Shown here one piece after another: positions 1-5,227 of a stretch of DNA of 5,227 bases. The position numbers and the translations under genes were made by a program. The stretch comes from Gammaproteobacteria bacterium (GTDB lineage Bacteria > Pseudomonadota > Gammaproteobacteria > Steroidobacterales > Steroidobacteraceae). The notes beneath the pieces are model-generated. The model saw nothing but the letters and a program-made list of their open reading frames with translations, made no database searches and was not told the DNA's origin. Location of the stretch: positions 412 to 5,638 of the forward strand of contig PMHN01000324.1 of the NCBI GenBank assembly GCA_003156695.1, written 5' to 3'. How positions within the stretch are numbered: the stretch's first letter is position 1; each line of letters begins with the position of its first letter.

Positions 1-228
1 CAGCAGTGCGATCTGGAGCCGGGCGAGCTCATCTGGACCGGCGGCGATTGCCATCTGTACCTGAATCATCTCGGGCAGGCGGATGAGCAGCTCACGCGCG
101 CGCCATTCCCGTTACCCAGGCTGGTCATCCGCCGCCGCCCGGCGAGCATTTTCGACTACCAGTTCGAGGACTTCGAGTTTGTGAATTACCAGCATCACGC
201 GCCGATCAGGGCGCCGGTGGCGGTGTAG
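1..228 (+). CDS. thyA: Thymidylate synthase, C-terminal 75 residues (5' end outside window)
   Basis: Thymidylate synthase methylates dUMP to dTMP in the cytosol using 5,10-methylene-tetrahydrofolate, and releases dihydrofolate. The window opens in frame at the QQCDL segment and runs to a TAG at 226-228. The visible 75 residues align without gaps to residues 190-264 of E. coli ThyA as I recall it. They contain the [13 protein letters not shown] block, with the His and Tyr equivalent to E. coli H207 and Y209 that contact dUMP, then [10 protein letters not shown], and the conserved tail IRAPVAV, whose last residues close over the active site. The catalytic Cys (E. coli C146) lies upstream of the window. 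The gene is cut only by the window edge and shows no damage. It is followed after one base by the SET-domain gene and is two genes upstream of folA, whose enzyme regenerates the folate it consumes. Identification is near certain. Confidence 0.97.
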   Translation, partial: QQCDLEPGELIWTGGDCHLYLNHLGQADEQLTRAPFPLPRLVIRRRPASIFDYQFEDFEFVNYQHHAPIRAPVAV

Positions 229-229
229 C

Positions 230-736
230 GTGTCGCAACGGGTCGCGGCAGCGCTTGACCACATCGAAGTGCGCGAGTCACGGCTGCACGGCAAGGGCGT
301 GTTCGCTGTGCGGCGCATTCCCAAGGGCACACGCGTCATCGAGTACCTGGGCGAGCGCGTGTCGCACCGCGAGGCGGACCGCCGTTACGGCGACAGGCAG
401 CCCAACGACAATCACACCTTTCTCTTCATCGTCGATACACGCACGGTCATCGACGCCGGGATTAACGGCAACGAAGCACGGTTCATGAATCACGCCTGCG
501 AGCCCAACTGCGAGTCGGTGATTGAGGACCGCCGGGTGTTCATCGATGCGTTGCGCACCATCGAGCCGGGCGAGGAACTCACCTACGACTACCAGATCCA
601 GCGCGAAGCCGACGATCCGCCGGACGTCGATGAGATCTTCGCCTGCCACTGCGGTTTCGCGGGCTGCCGCGGTACCATGCTGTGGCCGGAACCCGTAGCG
701 ACCCCCTTGAAGCGGCAGTCGCGAGCTCGCAAATAA
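230..736 (+). CDS. Small SET-domain protein (probable protein-lysine N-methyltransferase)
   Basis: This 168-residue protein is little more than a SET domain with a post-SET zinc site. SET proteins transfer a methyl group from S-adenosylmethionine to a protein lysine; the target here cannot be told. Visible motifs are HGKGVFA (residues 20-26, SAM-binding GxG region), NHACEPN (87-93, the NHxCxPN signature), ELTYDY (116-121, with the catalytic-type Tyr) and CHCGFAGCRGT (139-149). C90 with C139, C141 and C146 could form the zinc site known from post-SET enzymes such as Dim-5, so the domain appears complete and active. A basic tail (KRQSRARK) ends the protein. The GTG start at 230 lies one base after the thyA stop and places 11 residues before the first SET strand; no better start is in frame. 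Translation is probably coupled to thyA, as only a weak G-rich stretch precedes it. Stand-alone SET proteins occur in many bacteria and are mostly uncharacterised. Domain call is firm; enzymatic role is inferred. Confidence 0.93.
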   Translation: MSQRVAAALDHIEVRESRLHGKGVFAVRRIPKGTRVIEYLGERVSHREADRRYGDRQPNDNHTFLFIVDTRTVIDAGINGNEARFMNHACEPNCESVIEDRRVFIDALRTIEPGEELTYDYQIQREADDPPDVDEIFACHCGFAGCRGTMLWPEPVATPLKRQSRARK

Positions 737-737
737 C

Positions 738-2597
738 GTGAACAACGCGCGACGTTTCAGTTTCCCTGCGGTCGTGGGCGCCACCGGCATCGTGTACGGT
801 GACATCGGCACGAGCCCGCTGTACGCGCTGGAGCAGTCGCTTGACGCCGCCGGGGGTTTCAGCACCGCCGCGGTGCTGGGCGTGCTATCGCTGATCTTCT
901 GGAGCCTCGCGATTTCCGTCACGCTCAAGTACGTGATCATCATCATGCGCGCTGATAACCAGGGCGAGGGCGGAATCCTGGCGCTGTTTGCGCTGGCGCA
1001 GCGGCGGCTCATCCACGGTAGCACCTGGGCCAAGATCGCCGTGGGTCTGGCACTCGCCGGCACCGCGACTTTCTTCTGCGATGCGCTGATCACGCCGGCG
1101 ATCTCGGTCTTAGGCGCGGTCGAAGGTCTCGAGGTCCTCAATCCCGGCTTCAAGAGCTACGTCATCCCGACCACCATCGCCGTGATCACGGTGCTGTTTG
1201 CGTACCAGCGCCGCGGCACGGCAAGCGTTGCGAAGCTCTTCGGTCCCATCATGGTCGTGTGGTTCGTGCTGATAGCGGTGCTGGGCGCGATTCCCATCGC
1301 CCGTCATCCGGAGGTGTTGCAGGCACTGAACCCGTACGTGGGCATCAGCCTGCTGTTCAATCGCCCGCCGGTTGCGCTCGCCATCATCGGCGGCGCATTC
1401 CTCGCCATCACGGGCGGGGAGGCGCTGTACGCCGACATGGGGCATTTCGGCAAGACCCCGGTACGCATCGCCTGGTTTGCCCTTGTGGGTCCCGCGCTGG
1501 TCCTCAATTACTTCGGCCAGGGCGCGTTGCTGCTGGAAATGGGCAAGCCCGCCGAGCATCTGCTGTACCACCTGGTGCCGGCCCCAATCCTGCCGTGGCT
1601 GGTGGTGCTCGCCACCATGGCCGCCGTCATCGCCTCGCAGGCGACGATCTCGGGAGCCTTCTCGATGGCCCGCCAGGCAGTGCAGCTGGATCTGCTGCCG
1701 CGCCTGCGGGTGCTGCAGACCTCAGCGGTGGAGCAGGGCCAGATCTACGTCCCGATCGTCAACTGGCTGGTGTTTCCGGCCGTCATTCTGTTCGTGGTTG
1801 GCTTTGGTTCCTCCGCCGCCCTGGGTGGCGCTTATGGCGCAGCCGTGGTCGGCACCATGCTCGTGACCACGATCCTTGGCGCGTTCGTGGCGGCCACGCA
1901 ATGGAACTGGCCGAGGTGGCAGGTTGCAGCGCTGTTCGGCCTGATGCTCATCACTGATCTCGCGTTCGTGGCCGGCAACATGACCAAGGTGCCCTCCGGC
2001 GGGTGGATTCCGCTCACGCTTGCCGGCGCCCTGTGCCTGGTCTTCATGACCTGGCGCACCGGGCGTATGGAGCTGCGCGCGGCGCTTGCCAAGCTCGCCG
2101 TGCCGCGTAGCGAGCTCACCAAACTCGTTGCCGGTGTGCATCGCGTGCCCGGGACCGGTGTGTTCCTCGCGAGTAACGCCGCCCTGGTGCCGTCGGCACT
2201 GATCCGCAACATCGAGCACAACGGCGTTGTGCACCAGCGCGTCATCATCCTCAACGTTGAGATCGCCGATACCCCGCGGCAGGATTCCGCGCACCGGTTG
2301 AAGGTGGAGGAGGCGGCCCCGGGGGTCTACTTCATCACCGCGCGCTTTGGCTTCATGGAGACCCCCGATGTTGCGGAAGCGCTCAAGGCGTGCCGCGCGC
2401 GCGGCTTGCGCGTGTTCACCGAGGACAGCTCGTTCTTCGTCGGCCGGCACGTGGTGCGCGCGCGTCCGCTGCCCGGCCTGCGCGGCCTGCAACGGCGGCT
2501 GTTCGCGCGCATGCAGCAGTACAGCACCCAGGCAGCGGAGTTCTTCCGCATGCCATTCCGCGATGTCGTGATCCTCAACACCGCGGTGGAGATCTGA
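738..2597 (+). CDS. kup: Kup-family low-affinity potassium transporter
   Basis: Kup takes up K+ together with H+ across the inner membrane and matters most at low pH. The 619-residue product matches E. coli Kup (622 aa) in length and layout: about 12 membrane segments in roughly residues 10-440, then a cytosolic C-terminal domain ending in NTAVEI (E. coli ends GTQVEI). Signatures include GIVYGDIGTSPLYAL (17-31), MRADNQGEGGIL, ITPAISV, ITGGEALYADMGHFGKTP and LNYFGQGALLL. The charged residues reported as important in E. coli (D23, E116, E229) correspond to D22, D115 and E228. One mild deviation is FFCDALITP where most relatives have FYGDGMITP or, in E. coli, FYGEVVITP. The GTG start at 738 is one base after the SET stop codon. 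It leaves seven residues before the conserved FPAVVGATG, the usual spacing, and there is no clear Shine-Dalgarno, which suggests translational coupling. Why a K+ transporter sits between thyA and folA is unknown; co-transcription is inferred from spacing only. Confidence 0.97.
   Translation: MNNARRFSFPAVVGATGIVYGDIGTSPLYALEQSLDAAGGFSTAAVLGVLSLIFWSLAISVTLKYVIIIMRADNQGEGGILALFALAQRRLIHGSTWAKIAVGLALAGTATFFCDALITPAISVLGAVEGLEVLNPGFKSYVIPTTIAVITVLFAYQRRGTASVAKLFGPIMVVWFVLIAVLGAIPIARHPEVLQALNPYVGISLLFNRPPVALAIIGGAFLAITGGEALYADMGHFGKTPVRIAWFALVGPALVLNYFGQGALLLEMGKPAEHLLYHLVPAPILPWLVVLATMAAVIASQATISGAFSMARQAVQLDLLPRLRVLQTSAVEQGQIYVPIVNWLVFPAVILFVVGFGSSAALGGAYGAAVVGTMLVTTILGAFVAATQWNWPRWQVAALFGLMLITDLAFVAGNMTKVPSGGWIPLTLAGALCLVFMTWRTGRMELRAALAKLAVPRSELTKLVAGVHRVPGTGVFLASNAALVPSALIRNIEHNGVVHQRVIILNVEIADTPRQDSAHRLKVEEAAPGVYFITARFGFMETPDVAEALKACRARGLRVFTEDSSFFVGRHVVRARPLPGLRGLQRRLFARMQQYSTQAAEFFRMPFRDVVILNTAVEI
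2586..2591 (+). promoter_or_regulatory. Candidate ribosome binding site for folA inside the kup 3' end
   Basis: GTGGAG resembles a Shine-Dalgarno sequence and ends six bases before the ATC at 2598, an ideal distance. No purine-rich stretch precedes the first in-frame ATG at 2634, where the upstream bases read TTTCGCTGCTCGTTGCC. This favours initiation at 2598. A caveat is that GTG GAG also encodes the Val-Glu of the conserved Kup C-terminus (VEI), so the motif may be there for protein reasons. Confidence 0.5.
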
Positions 2598-3110
2598 ATC
2601 AGCGCGCGCCCGACGATTTCGCTGCTCGTTGCCATGGCCCGCAACGGCGTCATCGGGCGCGGCAACGCCATGCCGTGGCACTTGCCGGCAGACCTGAAGC
2701 GTTTCAAGGCGCTCACCCTCGGCAAGCCCATTCTCATGGGCCGCAAGACATACGAATCGATCGGCCGCGCGCTGCCGGGACGTGACAACCTCGTCCTGAC
2801 GCGAGCGCGCGACTGGCAGGCCGCGGGAGTCACCGTCGTGCACTCGGTGTCGGAGGCGTTGCAGCGGGCAGCCGCGAGCGCCGAGCTTGCCGTGATCGGC
2901 GGCGCGGAGGTCTACCGCCTGACACTGCCCCTCGCCACGCGCATCTATCTCACCCAGGTGCTCGCCGAGGTGGAAGGCGACACGGTCGTGCCGCAGTTTT
3001 CCCCAAGCGAGTGGCGCGAGGTTGAGTGCAGTGAACACGCCGCCGATGAGCGCCACGCCTACGCAATGAAGTTCGTGACGCTCGAGCGTCGCGGCGCCGC
3101 GGGGGCGTAG
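2598..3110 (+). CDS. folA: Dihydrofolate reductase, probable non-canonical ATC start
   Basis: DHFR reduces dihydrofolate to tetrahydrofolate with NADPH and is the target of trimethoprim; it recycles the dihydrofolate made by ThyA upstream in the same operon. Motifs seen: GNAMPWHLPADL with the catalytic Asp equivalent to E. coli D27, GRKTYESIGRALPGR, VIGGAEVY (NADPH-binding glycines) and YLTQVLAEVEGDTVVPQF. The first in-frame ATG (2634) aligns with E. coli residue 8. Starting there would remove strand betaA and the substrate-contacting residues 5-7. The codons upstream encode exactly that strand (ISLLVA), preceded by SARPT, back to the kup TGA. No ATG, GTG or TTG occurs there. ATC at 2598, the codon directly after the kup stop, sits six bases behind GTGGAG and gives 170 residues (MSARPTISLLVAMARNGVIG...), close to the family's approximately 160-170. 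ATT at 2616 and CTG at 2622 are weaker options, and a sequencing error turning ATG into ATC is possible. Family identity is certain; the exact start is not. Confidence 0.93.
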   Translation: MSARPTISLLVAMARNGVIGRGNAMPWHLPADLKRFKALTLGKPILMGRKTYESIGRALPGRDNLVLTRARDWQAAGVTVVHSVSEALQRAAASAELAVIGGAEVYRLTLPLATRIYLTQVLAEVEGDTVVPQFSPSEWREVECSEHAADERHAYAMKFVTLERRGAAGA

Positions 3111-3130
3111 CGCCGGCGGGCGTGGGGTCG

Positions 3131-3144
3131 CCGATGGCGTGGCT
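3131..3144. repeat. 14-base direct repeat, copy 1
   Basis: CCGATGGCGTGGCT occurs here, 20 bases after the folA stop, and again exactly at 3262-3275. Both copies are preceded by a GGGT-containing stretch. The two copies bracket the intergenic palindrome at unequal distances (8 and 50 bases), so they do not look like a simple target-site duplication. A local duplication is possible. Confidence 0.6.
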
Positions 3145-3152
3145 GCTCTGCT

Positions 3153-3211
3153 AAATGTGACGGAAAATGTCTACATGCAAGGCGGGCATGCCGACATTCT
3201 GCGTCACAATT
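3153..3211. repeat. Imperfect palindrome between convergent operons (hairpin; possible bidirectional terminator or small mobile-element remnant)
   Basis: The arms 3153-3178 and 3186-3211 pair at 21 of 26 positions around one axis, with a seven-base loop AAGGCGG. The core arms are GTGACGGAAAATGTC (3157-3171) and GACATTCTGCGTCAC (3193-3207), with 13 of 15 matches. Inside them CATGC (3174-3178) pairs with GCATG (3186-3190), separated from the core by a 2x2 mismatch (TA/CC). By hand count 3151-3212 is about 47 percent GC, clearly below the neighbouring genes. It lies 42 bases past folA and 63 bases beyond the kmo stop, where a two-way transcription stop would be expected. However, there is no proper T-run on either side (only AATTT on the plus strand), so it is not a classical Rho-independent terminator. 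The long symmetrical arms and foreign composition would also suit a miniature inverted-repeat element or paired insertion-sequence ends. No target-site duplication is visible directly next to it. Confidence 0.75.
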
Positions 3212-3261
3212 TCGCGGCCGTGTCTGCACGCGGCGCCTCCCGCCCGCACGATCGTCGGGTT

Positions 3262-3275
3262 CCGATGGCGTGGCT
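3262..3275. repeat. 14-base direct repeat, copy 2
   Basis: Second exact copy of CCGATGGCGTGGCT (first at 3131-3144). Its last base is the first plus-strand base of the kmo stop codon (TTA at 3275-3277, read as TAA on the minus strand), so it abuts the gene end. It may reflect a short duplication that moved past the end of kmo; nothing shows a binding function. Confidence 0.6.
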
Positions 3276-4639
3276 TATCGCGCCGATGTGATCGGCGTCA
3301 GGCGCTCGCCCACCAGCTTTGCCGCCAGCGGTGAATCCGCGCCGCGATCCCCGCCGTCGAGTTCCGCGAGAATCTGTGCCTGTACGCCGCCACGGCGCAG
3401 CGCCTCCGCATAGGGGATTTCCGGGTGAAACATCACCATGGAGTAGCGCGGGATAAAACGTTCTGGGAAGCGCCGCTCGAGCCCCATGGCGATGGACTTG
3501 CGCCGCAGGTAGTGCGGGTCCAGCAACGTGTCGCGCATCTCGGTGTAGTTCTCAACCGCCATCTGCGATATCGCGGCCGCGTTCGGCCGCCGCAGTGCCT
3601 CGAACTCACCAAACGCCGTCTCCCAACTTCCGTGAGTATCGAGCAGGGCATCCAGCGCCAGGCAATCCTCGAACGCCGCGTTCATCCCCTGGCCGTGAAA
3701 GGGCACGATCGCGTGCGCCGCGTCGCCGAGCAGCAGCAGCTGGCCTCCGAGCTGCCAGGGCGCGGCGTGCACGCTGCCGAGCTGTCCCTGCGGGTTACGG
3801 GCGAATTCCGCGCGTACCTCGGGCATGAGCGGGACGGCGTCCGGGAACTCGCGCGCAAAAAACTGCGCCGCAAGCTCAGGCGAGGTGAGCGCAGCGAAGC
3901 TCGCAGTGCCGCCGCTGCGCGCGAGGAACAGGGTTGCCGTGAAGCTGCCGTCGGTGTTGGGCAGGGCGATGAGCATGAAGCCGCCGCGCGGCCAGATATG
4001 CAGCGCCTCGCGCTGTAGTGCGTGGCGGCCGGCGGCGGCCGGAATGGTGAATTCCTTGTAGTCGTGGTCGAGCCATTCCTCGCGCACGGTGACGAGCCCG
4101 CGGTCGGCAAGGCTCGAGCGCACCGCGGACCCCGCGCCATCGGTGGCGATGGTTACGCTGAGCGCCACTTCCCGCTCGGTAGCGGCGAGCTGATCGCGCA
4201 GCCGCAGCACATTGCGAGCGGGATCAGCGCCGAGGCACTGTTGGTTGAATTCAACGCTTACGCCCGGATGGCGCAACGCCTCCTCGATCAGCACGCGGTT
4301 AAGGTCCGCGCGTCCGACCGAGTAGATCACCTCGTGCTCGCGCTGCCCGTAGGCCTGCAAGCTGACCTTGCCGGACAGCTCGTGGACCATCCGCCCGCGC
4401 ATCGGGATGAGCAGCGGGCGGATGCCTTCCAGGACGGCGGCGCGCTCCAGCGCGCGCATGCCACGGGCGGCGAGGGCGAGGTTGATGGAGCGTCCGCGTT
4501 CCGGCTGCGACTGGCGCGGGTCGGACCGCCGCTCGAAGAGCGTAACGGCGTAGCCGCGCCTGGCGAGCAGCACCGCGAGCAGCGCACCCGCGAGTCCCGC
4601 GCCAACGATATTGACGCTCGCGTGCGCCATGGTCTTCAT
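3275..4639 (-). CDS. kmo: Kynurenine 3-monooxygenase (FAD-dependent)
   Basis: KMO hydroxylates L-kynurenine to 3-hydroxykynurenine with O2 and NADPH. The 454-residue product is a soluble bacterial form without the C-terminal membrane anchor of the eukaryotic enzymes; P. fluorescens KMO is about 460. It starts with the FAD Rossmann motif GAGLAG (G13, G15, G18) and E36 ending the second strand. Next come GRSINLAL (49-56), R83 and Y97 at the substrate-binding Arg/Tyr positions, YSVGRADLN, ATDGAGS with D167 (DG motif), YKEFTIP, and LLLLGDAAHAIVPFHGQG with D306 (GD motif). ENYTEMRD and PRYSMVMF follow, with N364 and Y399 where substrate-contacting Asn and Tyr lie in characterised KMOs. The ATG at 4639 overlaps the kynU stop in an ATGA, implying translational coupling. 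An ATG three codons later is a possible alternative. An open frame to 4753 only runs into kynU. It works directly before KynU in the pathway. No sign of damage. Confidence 0.96.
   Translation of the reverse strand: MKTMAHASVNIVGAGLAGALLAVLLARRGYAVTLFERRSDPRQSQPERGRSINLALAARGMRALERAAVLEGIRPLLIPMRGRMVHELSGKVSLQAYGQREHEVIYSVGRADLNRVLIEEALRHPGVSVEFNQQCLGADPARNVLRLRDQLAATEREVALSVTIATDGAGSAVRSSLADRGLVTVREEWLDHDYKEFTIPAAAGRHALQREALHIWPRGGFMLIALPNTDGSFTATLFLARSGGTASFAALTSPELAAQFFAREFPDAVPLMPEVRAEFARNPQGQLGSVHAAPWQLGGQLLLLGDAAHAIVPFHGQGMNAAFEDCLALDALLDTHGSWETAFGEFEALRRPNAAAISQMAVENYTEMRDTLLDPHYLRRKSIAMGLERRFPERFIPRYSMVMFHPEIPYAEALRRGGVQAQILAELDGGDRGADSPLAAKLVGERLTPITSAR
3281..3297. repeat. Short perfect inverted repeat in the kmo 3' end
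   Basis: CGCCGAT-GTG-ATCGGCG has perfect seven-base arms and a three-base loop. It sits within the last codons of kmo (encoding part of TPITSA), four to seven codons from the stop. On the minus strand no T-run follows, so at most it would protect the transcript end or help Rho-type stopping. It may be chance in a GC-rich sequence. Confidence 0.3.
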
Positions 4640-5227
4640 GCGCCCGGTCCGACGAGCTCGCGCAGGGTGTGGGCAAAGTGCGCGACGTCCTCGAAGCGGT
4701 TGTACAAAGGTACGGGCGCCACACGGATGATGTCCGGCGTGCGCCAGTCGCACACCACGCCGCGCTCCAGCAGTGCATCGAACACGGCGCGCCCGCGCTG
4801 TGTTCCCCCCGCGATGTGGATGGACAACTGGCAGCCGCGCGCTGCACTCGCGCGCGGCGTGAGGATGCGCACCTGCGGTTCCAGGCGGCGCACCAGCGTG
4901 TCCATGAAGTCCGTCAGCGCGACCGATTTCGCGCGCAGCCGCGGCATGCCGGCTTCCGCGAAGATCGCGAGCGAGGCGATGAGCGGCGTAGCCGAGAGAA
5001 TCGGGGGGTTACTGATCTGCCACGCGCTGGCGCCCTCGGCGGCACGGAACTGCGGCTCCATGAGGAAGCGGGTCTCAAGCTCATGGCCCCACCAGCCGGC
5101 AAGCCGCGCGCCGGGCACACCGCCGCTGTGCTGTGTGCGCGACTGCGCCTGTGCGTGCCGCTCGGGGATGAAGCAGCCGCCGATCGCGCCGGGGCCGCCG
5201 TTAAGGTACTTGTAGCTGCACCACACG
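4636..5227 (-). CDS. kynU: Kynureninase, C-terminal half (5' end outside window)
   Basis: Kynureninase is a PLP enzyme that cleaves 3-hydroxykynurenine to 3-hydroxyanthranilate and alanine (or kynurenine to anthranilate). The window holds about 197 of an expected 410-420 residues; the frame is open at the right edge, beginning VWCSYKYLNGGPGAIGG. The Lys of SYKYLN (codon 5209-5211) is the PLP-binding lysine. Further family features are the GWWGH segment, the WQISNPPILS segment with the conserved Asn-Pro, and the C-terminal subdomain with CDWRTPDIIRVAPVPLYNRFEDV, typical of the fold-type I aminotransferase-like end. The Val codon GTG at 5224-5226 lies inside this conserved block and is not the start. 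The TGA stop (4638-4636) overlaps the kmo ATG, so kynU is the upstream gene of a coupled pair. With kmo it supplies 3-hydroxyanthranilate for quinolinate/NAD synthesis or for tryptophan breakdown. The partner genes (such as haaO or a tryptophan dioxygenase) are not in view. Confidence 0.96.
   Translation of the reverse strand, partial: VWCSYKYLNGGPGAIGGCFIPERHAQAQSRTQHSGGVPGARLAGWWGHELETRFLMEPQFRAAEGASAWQISNPPILSATPLIASLAIFAEAGMPRLRAKSVALTDFMDTLVRRLEPQVRILTPRASAARGCQLSIHIAGGTQRGRAVFDALLERGVVCDWRTPDIIRVAPVPLYNRFEDVAHFAHTLRELVGPGA

Noticed and set aside
278..1153. 291-residue open frame on the minus strand opposite the SET gene and kup
   Set aside because: It spans two unrelated plus-strand genes, shows no domain or ribosome binding site, and is explained by codon bias.
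1722..3056. Long open frame of 444 residues on the minus strand opposite kup and folA
   Set aside because: It lies opposite two certain genes in a high-GC region, where stop codons are rare in shadow frames. Its translation is low-complexity, rich in Arg, His, Ala and Gly, with no recognisable domain.
3090..3101. 12-base perfect palindrome CGCGGCGCCGCG at the folA 3' end
   Set aside because: It consists only of G and C in a very GC-rich coding stretch and has no T-run; chance is a sufficient explanation.
2634..3110. folA starting at the ATG at 2634
   Set aside because: It would lack the first beta-strand and substrate-contacting residues of DHFR and has no Shine-Dalgarno, while the missing strand is encoded in frame just upstream.
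3134..3154. Tiny open frame ATG GCG TGG ... TAA after folA, with a similar ATG GCG TGG start in the second repeat copy (3265 onward)
   Set aside because: It encodes only six residues, has no convincing ribosome binding site, and the similarity follows from the 14-base direct repeat.
4640..4753. N-terminal extension of kmo by 38 residues
   Set aside because: It overlaps the conserved C-terminus of kynU in another frame, and its Arg/His-rich sequence is not KMO-like. The ATG at 4639 directly precedes the FAD motif as in the family.
4022..5215. 397-residue open frame on the plus strand opposite kmo and kynU
   Set aside because: It is antisense to two well-supported genes, has no recognisable motif, and its composition is typical of a GC-driven shadow frame.

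Overview
The window comes from a high-GC bacterium. The codons are strongly G/C-ending and the few non-coding bases sit in a compact layout. Protein-level resemblance to the E. coli ThyA, Kup and FolA sequences, plus a bacterial kynurenine pathway pair, points to a gammaproteobacterium, perhaps of the Xanthomonadales/Nevskiales type. This placement is an inference from memory of the families; no search was run. All the genes look like ordinary chromosomal genes. There is no phage gene, transposase gene, CRISPR array or RNA gene that I can support.

The left 3.1 kb is a tightly packed plus-strand operon: the 3' end of thyA (1-228), a small SET-domain protein methyltransferase (230-736), the potassium transporter kup (738-2597) and folA (2598-3110). 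Gaps between genes are 1, 1 and 0 bases. ThyA turns dUMP into dTMP and leaves dihydrofolate, which FolA (dihydrofolate reductase) recycles, so the outer two genes form one metabolic cycle. The SET gene and kup are inserted between them without an obvious biochemical link. The folA gene is unusual: the residues that form the first beta-strand of every DHFR are encoded, but no ATG/GTG/TTG precedes them. The best start is an ATC codon directly after the kup stop, 6 bases behind a Shine-Dalgarno-like GTGGAG.

The right 2 kb is a minus-strand operon of aerobic tryptophan/kynurenine metabolism: kynU (kynureninase, N-terminal half outside the window, 4636-5227) followed by kmo (kynurenine 3-monooxygenase, 3275-4639). 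The two overlap by four bases (ATGA). KMO makes 3-hydroxykynurenine, which KynU cleaves to 3-hydroxyanthranilate. That product leads to quinolinate and NAD, or to catabolism.

The two operons converge on a 164-base intergenic stretch (3111-3274). It contains a strong imperfect palindrome (3153-3211), noticeably more AT-rich than the genes around it, and a 14-base direct repeat on either side. The palindrome may act as a two-way transcription stop or be a remnant of a small mobile or repeated element. Most of the window is conventional. The points worth a second look are the folA start, the intergenic palindrome and the SET gene inside the thyA-folA operon.
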